DNA of 64,000 nucleotides from Arthrobacter crystallopoietes (GCF_002849715.1 NZ_CP018863.1:744001-808000); one strand, 5' to 3'; shown: positions 8,144 through 17,359, numbered from the stretch's first letter. The notes: generated by a model not told the origin, from the sequence alone. A program made the numbers and translations.

Positions 8144-8866
8144 CTACTTGACGTTGGCCTTCAGGCAGGAAACCGAGCGCTCCCAGGCCAGCTTCGCTTC
8201 CTCGGGGCGGTAGTTGCCTTGCGGGTTTTCGTCATTATGGAAGGCGTGCGGGGCGTCGTAGTAGAAGAACTCGACCTTGGCCCCGGACTCGCGGCGGATC
8301 TGCTCTTCCTGCGCCCGCGCCTTCTCCGCCGGGTAGGACGAATCCTGCTCCCCGTAGTGCCCCTGCACAACGGCCCGCACTCCGGTGTAGGAGTCCGGCA
8401 CGGCCTGTCCCACCCCGTAGAACGGCACGGCCGCACCGATCCGGTCGCCCTGTTGCGCGGCGAGCGCCAGGACAAAGCCCCCGCCCATGCAGAAGCCGAT
8501 GGCTCCCACCGTGGAGCTGGTCACGGCGTCGCTGGCGAGCAGGTAATCCACGGCGCCGGCGAGCAGGCGTGCGCCCTCTTCCTCGGGCAGCTTGGACATC
8601 ATCTTGCCGGCTTCCTTGCCGTCGTGCGTGATCCAGCCGCCGTAAAGATCGGGGGCCAGCGCGACGAAGCCTTCGGCGGCGAGCCGGTCCGCCACGTCAC
8701 GGATGTGGTCCGTCAGGCCCCACCACTCCTGGATGACGATGACGCCCGGGCCCTGGCCGGACGCGGGCAGGGCCAGATAGCCGTGTGCTTCTCCGCCTGC
8801 CGATGCAAAGCTGACGTTCTGGTGCGGGGTCTTCTCAGCCAAACTTCCTCCTGGTGTCGCATTCAT
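8144..8866 (-). CDS. Dienelactone hydrolase family protein
   Basis: About 240 residues, alpha/beta hydrolase fold. The nucleophile motif is GFCMGGG (Cys in place of Ser, as in dienelactone hydrolases), with the substrate-site Glu in QEWWGL and the catalytic His in DAPHAFHND. The EKTPHQNVSF start is typical. The ATG at 8866 is used here; a TTG at 8842 directly after AGGAGGAAGT could be the true start. These enzymes open dienelactones in chlorocatechol pathways, but many members are general esterases, and no catechol genes are adjacent. Confidence 0.88.
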   Translation of the reverse strand: MNATPGGSLAEKTPHQNVSFASAGGEAHGYLALPASGQGPGVIVIQEWWGLTDHIRDVADRLAAEGFVALAPDLYGGWITHDGKEAGKMMSKLPEEEGARLLAGAVDYLLASDAVTSSTVGAIGFCMGGGFVLALAAQQGDRIGAAVPFYGVGQAVPDSYTGVRAVVQGHYGEQDSSYPAEKARAQEEQIRRESGAKVEFFYYDAPHAFHNDENPQGNYRPEEAKLAWERSVSCLKANVK

Positions 8867-8928
8867 CGAAATGTCGGTTAGTCGATCCACGGTCCAGTGT
8901 AGATGTCACTGGATGGAGTTCCGCGGGC

Positions 8929-10863
8929 TCAGTTTCCCCCAACGGCTTTAAGGAACTCCTCCACCATGGGCGCTCCGGTGACGGCGCCCAGGTCTCCGTC
9001 CTCCACGAACACCGCCAGCGCCAGGTCGCCCTGACCGGCGATCACCCACGAGTGGGTCTGCAGCGGGTCCTCGCTGCCGTATTCGGCCGTACCGGTCTTG
9101 CCGATCACCGGCGCCCCCGGCAGGTCGGCAAGGTTGGCCAGATAACCATCAACGACGGCGGAGCGCATCATGCCGGTCAGCTGGTCGGCTTCCTCCTGCG
9201 TGAGTTTCGGGACGTCAGGCAGCTCCGCCTCGGCGTCGTTTCCCTTGACCAGCTGCGGAACGACAGCCTCCCCCTTGACCACGGACGCCATCATGGTGGT
9301 CAGGGCCAGCGGTGAGGTCTGGACGCGGCTCTGGCCGATCATCGATGCGGCATGGGCCGTTCCTTCGGTGTCCTCACGGGGAACGTTCCCCATGAACGCT
9401 TCCAGACCAAGGTTGGCGTTCATTCCAATGCCGAGCGCCCCGGCTGCGTCGGCCAGCTCATCCTGAGGCAGGTTCTCATACTGGGAGACGAAAGCGGTGT
9501 TGCAGGAATGGGCAATGGCTTCGGTCAGCGTGATCTCGCCCAGGAAAGCTGCCGGGTAACCGTCGGCATTTTCAAAGGTGCGCCCATCGGCGACGAATTC
9601 CGCCTCGCAGGTCACGGAGGATTCCGGCGTCATGCCCTGGCGAAGCAACCCCAGGGCCGTGGCGATCTTGAACGTGGATCCAGGCGCGTACTGGCCCAGG
9701 AAGGCGGTATTGTAACCGTTGCTGTCCGGACCATTGGCCGCGGCGAGGATCTCGCCGGTGGACGGGCGCATGGCCACAATGGAACTGGGCGATTCGATGT
9801 CAGCCAGCACTTCCTCCGCCGCCCGCTGCATGTCCGGCTCCAGGCTGATCTGGACGTCCTGCCCGTTCTCGGGCTCAATGCTGAACAGCTCCCGCGGTTC
9901 CGCGGCTTGGGTCTCGGCGGCGCCCTGCTCGCCGTCGTTCTCTTCAGTGGCTGGGACGGCGGAAATCGTCAGGCCCGGCGTGCCCGACAGGTCATCGTTG
10001 TAGGCGGCCTGCAGCCCGGAAGTGCCCACCGTCTCGCCGGGGACGATCTTGCCTTCGGACTTTTCGATGTCCTCGGCCGTAGCTTCGCGGACAGTGCCCA
10101 GCACTGCCGCCGCGAATTCGCGCGAGGGCGCCAGCGGCAGCTCGTCTTCGAGGACGGCCGAACCGTCAATGGAGTCCAGCCGGTTTTGGTCCAGATCTTC
10201 GAAGGCGGCCTCACGGAGGGTGATGGCATCCACGAACGCCTCCGGCCCGTAGGACTCGACCTTCGACTGGTAGTCGCCGGCGTCGATGTCCACCAGTTCG
10301 GCCAGCTGCTGCGCGGAGGCCTTCGCCTCGGCAGCGCTCAGCCCGGACTTGTCGATGCCGACCACCCGGACCGGCCGCTCGGTCACCAAGGGTTCGCCGT
10401 CTGCATCGAGAATGTCGCCGCGCTCAGGTTCGGCGGTAGTCTTCGCCAGCCGCTCGCCTTCCGCCAGGGACGGTTCCACGATGGTCGGTGACCACACGAC
10501 CTGCCAGCTATCGTCCGCGTGGGCGAGCTCCGCCGTCGTTGTATAGGTCCATTTTTTCTCGGAGTCCGGGATGGTCCATTCGTAGGACAGCGTGGCGGTG
10601 GTGCGGCTGTCCTGGACCTCGCCCACCTCGGCCACGGAGACCTCAGGCATCAGCGGATCCATGCCTTCCAGAACGCCGGCCAGCTGCGCCTGAACATCCG
10701 CCCCGGTGGCGCCGGAGAAGGCGATGCTCTCCACGTTCTTTCCGCTCAGGCCCTCCGCGAGTGCGGCGGCCGTGCTCTGCGCCTCGTCCTTGCTGGGGGC
10801 GCAGGCGACCGCCGTGCCGACCAGCAATAGTGCCAATACTGTTCCGAGCAAGCGCCGCAGCAT
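8929..10863 (-). CDS. Penicillin-binding protein with MecA-type N-terminal domain (lipoprotein)
   Basis: 644 residues with a lipobox ending VGTAVAC (Cys21). An NTF2-like MecA N-terminal domain (about 25-135) with YEWTIPDSEKKWTY is followed by a dimerisation domain starting at ERGDILDADGEPL and a transpeptidase domain. The active-site Ser396 is in STFK, with SCN at 453-455 and Lys589 in KTGT. It cross-links peptidoglycan outside the membrane and belongs to the PBP2/PbpA-like class B enzymes. It is transcribed alone, with its stop close to the divergent dienelactone hydrolase start. Confidence 0.93.
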   Translation of the reverse strand: MLRRLLGTVLALLLVGTAVACAPSKDEAQSTAAALAEGLSGKNVESIAFSGATGADVQAQLAGVLEGMDPLMPEVSVAEVGEVQDSRTTATLSYEWTIPDSEKKWTYTTTAELAHADDSWQVVWSPTIVEPSLAEGERLAKTTAEPERGDILDADGEPLVTERPVRVVGIDKSGLSAAEAKASAQQLAELVDIDAGDYQSKVESYGPEAFVDAITLREAAFEDLDQNRLDSIDGSAVLEDELPLAPSREFAAAVLGTVREATAEDIEKSEGKIVPGETVGTSGLQAAYNDDLSGTPGLTISAVPATEENDGEQGAAETQAAEPRELFSIEPENGQDVQISLEPDMQRAAEEVLADIESPSSIVAMRPSTGEILAAANGPDSNGYNTAFLGQYAPGSTFKIATALGLLRQGMTPESSVTCEAEFVADGRTFENADGYPAAFLGEITLTEAIAHSCNTAFVSQYENLPQDELADAAGALGIGMNANLGLEAFMGNVPREDTEGTAHAASMIGQSRVQTSPLALTTMMASVVKGEAVVPQLVKGNDAEAELPDVPKLTQEEADQLTGMMRSAVVDGYLANLADLPGAPVIGKTGTAEYGSEDPLQTHSWVIAGQGDLALAVFVEDGDLGAVTGAPMVEEFLKAVGGN

Positions 10864-11056
10864 GTTCCCCCTGTTGTCCGGTGACCTTTAGCGAACTTAT
10901 AATCGCGCGGCGGATATGTCGAGTGCGCGGGAAAGTTATGGGGATCCGGTCGGTTATTGACGGGGTTGGCGGTTGGTGCTGACCTTTGGGCCCGGAGTTA
11001 CTAAGCTGGCTGAGTAATGCCACGGGATGTGGCCATCCGACCGAAGGGAAGCAGCC

Positions 11057-11290
11057 ATGACTGAACAGAATCTCCCCGACCCCGACCTCAACGTCCAAGG
11101 GGAAGATCCTGTTATCCCCGACGAAGGCGTGGATGCTGTCCCGCCGGAGCTGGTGGAAGGCGGCATCGACACCAAGGAAGAGGGCACGGTGGATGAAACC
11201 GTGTCGGACGAAATGGACAGCTACGACCGGACCGGAGGCGACAAGGGCGCGCCCTTAAGCGAATTCGATCCCGGAAACTCCGAGCAGTAG
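11057..11290 (+). CDS. Small acidic hypothetical protein
   Basis: 77 residues, strongly acidic (many D and E, few hydrophobic residues), with the look of an intrinsically disordered protein. The ATG at 11057 follows GAAGGGA at a suitable distance. It ends 23 bp before the cyclodeaminase-like gene, so the two may be co-transcribed. No family is recognised and no function is proposed. Confidence 0.7.
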   Translation: MTEQNLPDPDLNVQGEDPVIPDEGVDAVPPELVEGGIDTKEEGTVDETVSDEMDSYDRTGGDKGAPLSEFDPGNSEQ

Positions 11291-11313
11291 CCTGCGTCGG
11301 GAAGCCCGGCCAA

Positions 11314-11946
11314 ATGATCCGTGACGAGAAGATCCGTGGATTCCTCGACCGCCTTGCCTCCGGCGAACCCACGCCGGGAGGCGGCGCGGCCGGGGCGCTG
11401 CAGGCTGCGCAAGGCGCCGCATTGCTGTCCATGGCGGCGAACTTCACCACCGGCCCAGAGTACGCCGAGCATGCGGAGCGCACCGCGCGGATCCTCGCTG
11501 CTGCGCGGGATCTGATTCCGGCGGCCTTGGAACTGGCGGACGCGGACGAAGAGTCCTTCCACACGGTGGCGGATGCCTACGGACTCCCGGACGGGACCGA
11601 TGAGGAATCACAGACCCGGACCCGGACTGTGCAGGAATCGTTGGCCCAGGCCGCCGAGCCACCCCGCAAACTGGTCGAGCTCGCCGGGGAGATCCTTCGT
11701 CTGGGGCAGGAACTGGCCGGCTTTTCCAACCCGAACGTCCTCAGCGACATCGGAGCCGCCGCCGAGGCCGCCCGCGCTGCCGCTTCCTCCGGCCGCGTGA
11801 CATTGGAGATCAACATCGCCGATCTCAAAGACCAGCAAACCCTGACGGCGCTTCAGCCCGCGGTGGCCGAAGCCGGGCGGATCATCAACGGCTGCGAGGA
11901 GCTCTCGGCCCGCATCCGCCATCTCATCAACGGCAGCGACCGCTGA
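11314..11946 (+). CDS. Cyclodeaminase/cyclohydrolase family protein (FTCD C-terminal-like)
   Basis: 210 residues, all-helical. The N-terminal PTPGGGAAGALQAAQGAALL is the signature of formiminotetrahydrofolate cyclodeaminase and FchA-type methenyl-THF cyclohydrolases. The NPNVLSDIGAAAEAARAAA segment is the second conserved block. It would act on folate one-carbon units in the cytosol. A stand-alone domain of this length is normal in actinobacteria. There is no formiminotransferase partner nearby, so the exact substrate stays open. Confidence 0.85.
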   Translation: MIRDEKIRGFLDRLASGEPTPGGGAAGALQAAQGAALLSMAANFTTGPEYAEHAERTARILAAARDLIPAALELADADEESFHTVADAYGLPDGTDEESQTRTRTVQESLAQAAEPPRKLVELAGEILRLGQELAGFSNPNVLSDIGAAAEAARAAASSGRVTLEINIADLKDQQTLTALQPAVAEAGRIINGCEELSARIRHLINGSDR

Positions 11947-11957
11947 CCGCTGCCGGT

Positions 11958-13094
11958 CTAGCGGTGCGGGTACTGCGCTGACCGGTCCTGGAAGGCAAGA
12001 ATGGCAGGATTGCGGATCACGCCGTCGCGAATCTCGATGGCGCGGTTGATGACCGCGTCCTCATCCCAGCCCGAGGGACCCGCCATGACGGTGCCGAGGA
12101 ACGGCAGGACTGCCTGGCTGATCTCCCACGTGGCCGAATTCCACAGATAGGACGGGCTGTGGTCTACACCGTAGTAGTTGATGTGGTCCCCGACTTCGAA
12201 CATCGGCGAGGTAAACGTCGTCGGACGCGCCCAGCTGAACCCCATGCCCTCGTCGCAGGAGACGTCCACAATCAGGCTCCCCGGCTGGAAGGCGTCCAGA
12301 TCCTCGGTCCGCAGGTAGGTCAGCGGCGCGTTGGGATCCTGCAGCGTGCAGTTGACGACAATGTCGTTCTCGGCCAGGAACGGCGCCAGCGGCATCCGGC
12401 CCCGCGGCGTGATCACGTGGCTCAGGAACGGCGCAGTCTGATCCTGATCGAACTGGACGATGTCAACCGAGTGGATCGGCGAGCCGACGGCGGCGACGCT
12501 GCGGCTGGTGAGCACCTGCACGCCGTGCACGCCGTGGGCATTGAGGGCGGTGACGGCGCCGCGGGCTGTGGCACCGAATCCAATAACGACGGCGCGCAGC
12601 CTTCGTCCATAGTCGCCGGTGGACCCGGTCAGCTGAAGCGCATGAAGGACCGAACTGTATCCGGCCAGTTCGTTGTTCTTATGGAAAACGTGCAGGCCGA
12701 ACCCACCATCGCTGGTCCAGTGGTTCATCGCTTCGAAAGCGATGAGAGTCAGGCGTTTGTCGATGGCAAGCTGGGTGACGGCGCGGTCCTGGACGCAATG
12801 GGGCCAGCCCCACAGGATCTGGCCATCGCGCAGTTCGGCGAGGTCTTCGGGCTGGGGCTTCGGCAGCATGATCACGTCCGATGACTCAACGAGCTCAGAG
12901 CGCGCGGCGATGCGGCCTACCAGCGGCTCCAGTTGCGCGTCGGAGAGTCCGAACTGCTCGCCGTAGCCGTGCTCCAAGGTAATTCTGCTTCTGAGGGCAG
13001 GGTCAATCTGCTCAAAGTGAAGGGGATGGATCGGCAGTCGCCGCTCGTCGGGCTTGCGAGTGGTCGACGGGATTCCCAGGCTCAGCTGGCTCAC
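11958..13094 (-). CDS. N5-(carboxyethyl)ornithine synthase-like / alanine dehydrogenase-PNT family protein
   Basis: 378 residues, start GTG at 13094. The first third (RKPDERRLPIHP, then LEHGYGEQFGLSD) matches the alanine dehydrogenase/PNT N-terminal domain. VVIGFGATARGAVTAL (about 170-185) is the NAD(P)-binding loop, and DVSCDEGMGF is a C-terminal block found in carboxyethylornithine synthases. The enzyme joins pyruvate to an amino group reductively, or runs in reverse. It lies 5 bp downstream of the 44-residue basic-protein gene, probably in one transcript. Confidence 0.82.
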   Translation of the reverse strand: MSQLSLGIPSTTRKPDERRLPIHPLHFEQIDPALRSRITLEHGYGEQFGLSDAQLEPLVGRIAARSELVESSDVIMLPKPQPEDLAELRDGQILWGWPHCVQDRAVTQLAIDKRLTLIAFEAMNHWTSDGGFGLHVFHKNNELAGYSSVLHALQLTGSTGDYGRRLRAVVIGFGATARGAVTALNAHGVHGVQVLTSRSVAAVGSPIHSVDIVQFDQDQTAPFLSHVITPRGRMPLAPFLAENDIVVNCTLQDPNAPLTYLRTEDLDAFQPGSLIVDVSCDEGMGFSWARPTTFTSPMFEVGDHINYYGVDHSPSYLWNSATWEISQAVLPFLGTVMAGPSGWDEDAVINRAIEIRDGVIRNPAILAFQDRSAQYPHR

Positions 13095-13099
13095 GGCGC

Positions 13100-13234
13100 T
13101 CAGTTTTTCTTGGCCTTGGTGAGCTTTTCCAGTTCGGATGCAGCGGCGGCGCCGGCCTTCTTGTCAGTGCGCTTTTGCTTGATCGATTTGGCGGGCTTTT
13201 TGGACATGGACTGTCGCGGGGACTTGTCTGCCAT
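13100..13234 (-). CDS. 44-residue lysine-rich small protein
   Basis: An open frame of 45 codons from an ATG at 13234, with AAGGAAT 5 bp upstream and a TGA at 13100. The product (MADKSPRQSMSKKPAKS... ending LTKAKKN) has 13 Lys/Arg in the first 26 residues, an alanine run and a short amphipathic helix. The reading frame stops only 5 bp before the next gene's GTG. Size, ribosome site and operon position argue for a real gene. A nucleic-acid-binding role is only a guess from charge. Confidence 0.72.
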   Translation of the reverse strand: MADKSPRQSMSKKPAKSIKQKRTDKKAGAAAASELEKLTKAKKN

Positions 13235-13590
13235 TGGGGGATTCCTTAATTGGAGCCGCAATGGCTCCGAGGTTCTGAGACTACACCACGCTTTTTAGCG
13301 TGAATCATTGATCGATTCACTGCGGAGCGGGCGAATCCGAAGGGCCGATGGCAGTCTCGCGCTGCCCCGTTGAGGGTGAACTGACCCGTAATCCGCTGTG
13401 ACCGGCCATTGCGAAACGGCTACAAAGAGGCCCCTCGCACGAGGGTGAAACCTGACTTCCACACCCGGTTTGAAGTACTTCTGAAATATCCCGTGACGGT
13501 TCGGAATCAGTATGGAACGACAGGGATTAAACGGCTGGATCCGGTCATATTCTGAGAGCATCATTCGCGCAATTTGAAAGGCATTCAGCC
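13235..13590. other. Divergent intergenic region with palindromes, no gene
   Basis: This 356-bp gap separates the small basic-protein gene from the AMIN-like gene. CACGCT-TTTT-AGCGTG (13287-13302) is a short hairpin that overlaps GTGAATC-N7-GATTCAC (13300-13320), an operator-like inverted repeat. An 89-codon minus-strand frame at 13295-13564 lacks a ribosome site and coding character, so I do not call it. The remaining part before 13591 presumably holds the promoter of the secreted protein. Confidence 0.5.
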
Positions 13591-14127
13591 ATGAAAAAAC
13601 TGCATGCGTGGCTCGCGGTCATTATGTTGATCGTTGGACTGGGACTTGTCGCACCCAGCGCAGCCACTGCAGCACCTTACTGCGGCATCTCTTGGGGATC
13701 ACTCGCTAAAACGTCTTCGGCCACGACCTACGGGCACCTGACCAATGTCAGGGCAGGCAAGCACGCTTGCTTCGACCGCCTGGTGTTCGATATCAAGGGC
13801 AAGCGCTCCGGATACGTCGTCAGCTACGACCAGGTTTACACCGAAGGTAAGGGGGACCGTGTTCACCTTCGCGGCACGGACCTGCGCATCATTGTCAAAG
13901 CTCCCGCCTATAGCAACGGCAAGGCAACCTACAATCCGCGCAACAAGTCCAACATCGTCAATGTCAAGGACTTCCGGACCTTCCGCCAGGTAGCGTGGGC
14001 CGGCAGTTTCGAGGGCCAGACGACCATCGGGCTCGGCGTCCGGGCACGGCTGCCGTTCCGGGCCTTCACCCTGAACGGGCCAGGCTCCCAGTCAAGGCTG
14101 GTGATCGATGTCGCCCACCGTTGGTAG
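13591..14127 (+). CDS. Secreted AMIN-like domain protein
   Basis: 178 residues with a clear Sec signal peptide (MKKLHAWLAVIMLIVGLGL, cleavage near ATAA). The exported part starts CGISWGSLAKT and contains VRAGKHACFDRLVFDI and ending residues SQSRLVIDVAH, the pattern of the actinobacterial AMIN-like domain. Two Cys (start of mature part and HACFDR) may pair. AMIN-type domains often bind the cell wall; that is inference here. The gene stands alone and is closed by a hairpin downstream. Confidence 0.82.
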   Translation: MKKLHAWLAVIMLIVGLGLVAPSAATAAPYCGISWGSLAKTSSATTYGHLTNVRAGKHACFDRLVFDIKGKRSGYVVSYDQVYTEGKGDRVHLRGTDLRIIVKAPAYSNGKATYNPRNKSNIVNVKDFRTFRQVAWAGSFEGQTTIGLGVRARLPFRAFTLNGPGSQSRLVIDVAHRW

Positions 14128-14165
14128 GCACTTAAGAAACTAATCATTCCCAGCTATAACGAACG

Positions 14166-14219
14166 CGGTGTCCCCGCAGGTGGCCATGCAAGCGCACGGT
14201 CCACCTGACGGGGACACCG
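14166..14219 (+). terminator. Intrinsic-type hairpin after the AMIN-like gene
   Basis: Arms of about 18 nt (14166-14183 and 14201-14219) pair with one bulge. The stem is very GC-rich and is followed by TCGTTCCT rather than a clean T-run. It lies 38 bp after the stop codon. Confidence 0.65.
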
Positions 14220-14353
14220 TCGTTCCTGCTGTTGGCCAGCCATGACACATTTCGGAATATTGGCTCTACCCATCGACGTTGTACGTGCTACCGTTCAGCG
14301 TTCCCGGCCACCAACCGACAGCGCCACCGACATCTTCTCAAAGGGGTCCCACC

Positions 14354-15175
14354 ATGATTCGTCGCCGCCTCTCCCTGCTTGGCGCCTCCGCCGCGATTGC
14401 TCTCGCCGTTGTCGGTTGCGGATCTTCCACGCCCGCCGAACCCGGCGCAACCTCGGCGGACGCCGGCCCCACAACCCTGCAGGAAATCCAGGATGCGGGC
14501 GTCATCACGGTTGGCACCGAGGGAACCTACAAGCCGTTCTCCTTCCACGAGAACGGTGCCGGAGAACTGACCGGGTTCGACGTCGAAATCATCACTGCCG
14601 TGGCCGACAAGCTCGGCGTGGAAGCCCAGTTCGAAGAGACCCAGTGGGACGCGATCTTCGCAGGTTTGGAAGCCGGCCGGTTCGATGTCATCGCCAACCA
14701 GGTTTCCATCAACGAGGAACGCCAGGCCAAGTACGACTTCTCCGACCCCTACACGGTGAGCACGGGCGTGCTCGTGACCAAGGCGGACAACTCCGAGATC
14801 ACCTCCTTCGATGACCTCGAGGGCAAGACGACGGCGCAGTCCCTGACCAGCAACTGGTACACGCTCGCGCAGGAATCCGGCGCGAATGTGGAGGCCGTTG
14901 AAGGCTGGGCGCAGTCCGTGACGCTGCTCGAGCAGGGCCGGGTGGACGCGACCATCAATGACAAGCTGACCTACCTGGACTACCAGAACACCAGCAACAA
15001 CGAGAACATCAAGATCGCCGCCGAAACCGAGGAAGAGTCCCTGAGCGCGCTGGCGTTCAAGAAGGGCAGCACCGAACTGGTCGACGCGGTGAACACCGCT
15101 CTCGAGGAACTGCGCGCCGAGGGCAAGCTGACGGAAATCTCCGAGAAGTACTTCGGCGAGGACGTTACGCAATAA
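14354..15175 (+). CDS. Cystine-type amino-acid ABC transporter substrate-binding lipoprotein
   Basis: 273 residues, lipobox VVGCG after a short signal, then a family-3 solute-binding domain. The segments GTYKPFSFHENG, GFDVEIITAVADKLG and ETQWDAIFAGLEAGRFDVIANQV closely follow cystine binders (TcyA/TcyJ type). The ATG at 14354 with AAAGGGG upstream is preferred to an ATG at 14279. It is first in a three-gene importer operon with permease and ATPase. Cystine is the likeliest substrate, inferred from these motifs. Confidence 0.9.
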   Translation: MIRRRLSLLGASAAIALAVVGCGSSTPAEPGATSADAGPTTLQEIQDAGVITVGTEGTYKPFSFHENGAGELTGFDVEIITAVADKLGVEAQFEETQWDAIFAGLEAGRFDVIANQVSINEERQAKYDFSDPYTVSTGVLVTKADNSEITSFDDLEGKTTAQSLTSNWYTLAQESGANVEAVEGWAQSVTLLEQGRVDATINDKLTYLDYQNTSNNENIKIAAETEEESLSALAFKKGSTELVDAVNTALEELRAEGKLTEISEKYFGEDVTQ

Positions 15176-15211
15176 CGACGGCGGCAGCAGCCCAGGCGCT
15201 AGCCTAGCCGT

Positions 15212-15877
15212 ATGGACATTGATTGGGACCTCGTTGCCAGTTCGTTCTGGCCGATGGTCCAAGGCGGCATCCGGGGAACCATCCCGCTCTCCTTGGCATC
15301 CTTCTTCCTGGGGCTGGTCCTCGCGCTGATCGTCGCATTGATGCGGCTGAGCGGAAACAAGGTCATTTCGGCGATCGCCCGCGGGTACGTGTCCGTCATC
15401 CGCGGCACGCCCTTGCTGGTGCAGCTGTTCGTGATCTTCTACGGCCTGCCCTCCATAGGCGTGGTCATCGATCCGTGGCCCAGTGCCATCATCGCGTTCT
15501 CGCTTAACGTCGGCGGCTACGCGGCGGAAGTGATCCGCGCAGCCATCCTGTCCGTGCCGAAGGGCCAGTGGGAGGCCGGGCACACCATCGGGATGTCGCC
15601 GGTGACCACGCTGCGCCGGATCATCCTGCCGCAGGCCGCTCGGGTGTCCGTACCGCCGCTGTCCAACACGTTCATTTCGCTGGTCAAGGACACCTCGCTG
15701 GCCTCGCTGATCCTGGTTACCGAGCTGTTCCGCCAAGCGCAGGAGATCGCCGCATTCAGCCAGGAATTCATGGTGCTCTATGTCGAAGCCGCCGTCATCT
15801 ATTGGGTATTCTGCCTGATCCTCTCCAGCGGGCAGTCACAATTGGAAAAGAGGCTGGACCGCTATGTCGCCCACTGA
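15212..15877 (+). CDS. Amino-acid (cystine-type) ABC transporter permease
   Basis: 221 residues with five hydrophobic segments. The His/Glu/Gln permease signature VIRGTPLLVQLFVIFYGLP (about 65-83) and the EAA loop EAGHTIGMSPVTTLRRIILPQA-like segment (about 125-146) that contacts the ATPase are present. One permease gene suggests a homodimeric channel, as in Tcy systems. It lies 36 bp after the binding-protein gene and overlaps the ATPase gene by 14 bp. Confidence 0.93.
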   Translation: MDIDWDLVASSFWPMVQGGIRGTIPLSLASFFLGLVLALIVALMRLSGNKVISAIARGYVSVIRGTPLLVQLFVIFYGLPSIGVVIDPWPSAIIAFSLNVGGYAAEVIRAAILSVPKGQWEAGHTIGMSPVTTLRRIILPQAARVSVPPLSNTFISLVKDTSLASLILVTELFRQAQEIAAFSQEFMVLYVEAAVIYWVFCLILSSGQSQLEKRLDRYVAH

Positions 15878-16664
15878 TCCCCTGGCCCCGCGCGGAACGG
15901 TACCTGCGCACGAGCCCGTATTGACCGTGTCCAGCCTGCGCAAGTCCTTCGGCGCGAACCACGTGCTCAAATCCATCGATCTGTCCGTCCGGCAGGGCGA
16001 GGTGCTGGCCCTTATCGGACCGTCCGGTTCCGGTAAGACCACGGTGCTGCGCTGCCTGAACGGCTTGGAAACGCCCGACGGCGGAGTGGTCGCCTTCCGC
16101 GGTATCCACCCGGTGGATTTCGCCTCACCGCCATCCAAGAAGCAGCTCGCCTCCCTGCGGGACCAGAGCGCGATGGTCTTCCAGCACTACAACCTCTTTC
16201 CGCATAAGACGGTGCTGGAAAATGTGATCGAAGGTCCTGTCCAGGTGCAGAAGCGGCGCAAGTCCGAGGCCGCCAGCGAGGCGTCAAACCTGCTGGAACG
16301 CGTGGGGCTGGCGGACAAGAAAGACCAGTACCCGCACGAGCTTTCCGGCGGCCAGCAGCAACGGGTCGGCATTGTCCGTGCGCTGGCACTGAAACCCTCA
16401 CTCCTGCTCTTCGACGAGCCGACCTCGGCACTGGACCCCGAACTGGTCGGCGACGTCCTCCACGTGATCAAGGAACTGGCTGAGGAAGGCTGGACCATGG
16501 CGCTGGTCACGCACGAACTCGCTTTTGCGCGAGAGGTAGCCAGCGAAGTGGTCTTCATGGATGGCGGCGTGGTGGTGGAACGTGGCCATCCGGACCAGGT
16601 GCTGCGCGATCCGCAGGAAGAACGCACCCAACAGTTCGTGCACCGGCTGCTCAACCCGTTCTAG
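15864..16664 (+). CDS. Amino-acid (cystine-type) ABC transporter ATP-binding protein
   Basis: 266 residues. Walker A GPSGSGKTT (about 52-60), Q-loop VFQHYNLFPHKT, signature LSGGQQQR, Walker B LLLFDEPTSALDPE and H-loop LVTHEL are all intact. The first 25 residues (PTDPLAPRGTVPAHEP) form a short extension before the first strand. It powers the importer formed with the two preceding genes. Its start overlaps the permease end, indicating translational coupling. Confidence 0.94.
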   Translation: MSPTDPLAPRGTVPAHEPVLTVSSLRKSFGANHVLKSIDLSVRQGEVLALIGPSGSGKTTVLRCLNGLETPDGGVVAFRGIHPVDFASPPSKKQLASLRDQSAMVFQHYNLFPHKTVLENVIEGPVQVQKRRKSEAASEASNLLERVGLADKKDQYPHELSGGQQQRVGIVRALALKPSLLLFDEPTSALDPELVGDVLHVIKELAEEGWTMALVTHELAFAREVASEVVFMDGGVVVERGHPDQVLRDPQEERTQQFVHRLLNPF

Positions 16665-16669
16665 GTCAG

Positions 16670-17359
16670 CTATCTCCCGAGGCCCTCTTTATCCACATTC
16701 CGGTGGAAACGCATTCCCGCGAGGCCGCCCAGGATCGCCCCAGCAAGCGTAACGGCCAAGATCACCAGCAGCGTAATGACGGCACTCAGGGTCATCTGGT
16801 CGGTTCCCATCGGGATGCGCGGGAAGGCGTTCATGTTCGCAACAATGTTGAACTGGTTTCCTGCCACTGCTCCGGCCACAGCAACGATTATCGCGATGAC
16901 CACGGCCCAGATCCATACCGCAATGCCCTGCTTCATTCCGTTGAAGCGCGCCATCCTGCCGGCGACGTAACCTCCGCAGTAATAGGCGATGAAAAGAATC
17001 ACAGCCAGCACTATGGCTCCCACGATTCCCGCCGTCGCCGCATCCTGCGCCGCCGCGCCTGCTGCCTCGTCCGGGCTCAATCCGGTATTCGCGCCGATCG
17101 CGACCCCGACTGCGCTGACTAAGGCGATCAGCAGCACCGCAGCGCCGGTCGCCGTCAGCCAGCCGAAGAAGGCCGAGCCAATCTTGACGCCGCCGTACTT
17201 CTCCTTCTCCCGGCCGACAACCGTGCGCCGGTCCTCCCGCCCGTCGACGCGGGCTGGTTCCGCACCGTCCCCCGGTCCGCGGTCCACCGATTCACGGGAT
17301 GAGGACCCGCTGTCCGGCCGGTCGTAATCCGGCCCGATCGCTTCGTGTCTTGCATTCAT
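16670..17359 (-). CDS. Four-helix membrane protein with charged N-terminal tail
   Basis: 229 residues from the ATG at 17359, which follows GGAAGGAA. The first 65 residues are hydrophilic and rich in D, R, G and S. Then come four membrane segments, among them GWLTATGAAVLLIALVSAVG, a second ending GAIVLAVILFIAYYCGG and a last one ending AGAILGGLAGM. The second helix carries GGYVAGRMARF, found in DUF/TIGR-type small membrane proteins. Function unknown. It ends 5 bp from the convergent ATPase gene with no visible terminator between them. Confidence 0.7.
   Translation of the reverse strand: MNARHEAIGPDYDRPDSGSSSRESVDRGPGDGAEPARVDGREDRRTVVGREKEKYGGVKIGSAFFGWLTATGAAVLLIALVSAVGVAIGANTGLSPDEAAGAAAQDAATAGIVGAIVLAVILFIAYYCGGYVAGRMARFNGMKQGIAVWIWAVVIAIIVAVAGAVAGNQFNIVANMNAFPRIPMGTDQMTLSAVITLLVILAVTLAGAILGGLAGMRFHRNVDKEGLGR

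Noticed and set aside
8931..8945. TTTCCCCCAAC, like the small-RNA loop
   Set aside because: It is the coding end of the penicillin-binding protein gene (residues AVGGN and stop); no matching stems surround it.
13295..13564. 89-codon minus-strand frame in the gap before the AMIN-like gene
   Set aside because: No ribosome site, arginine/proline-rich shadow-like composition, and it covers palindromes more like regulatory DNA.
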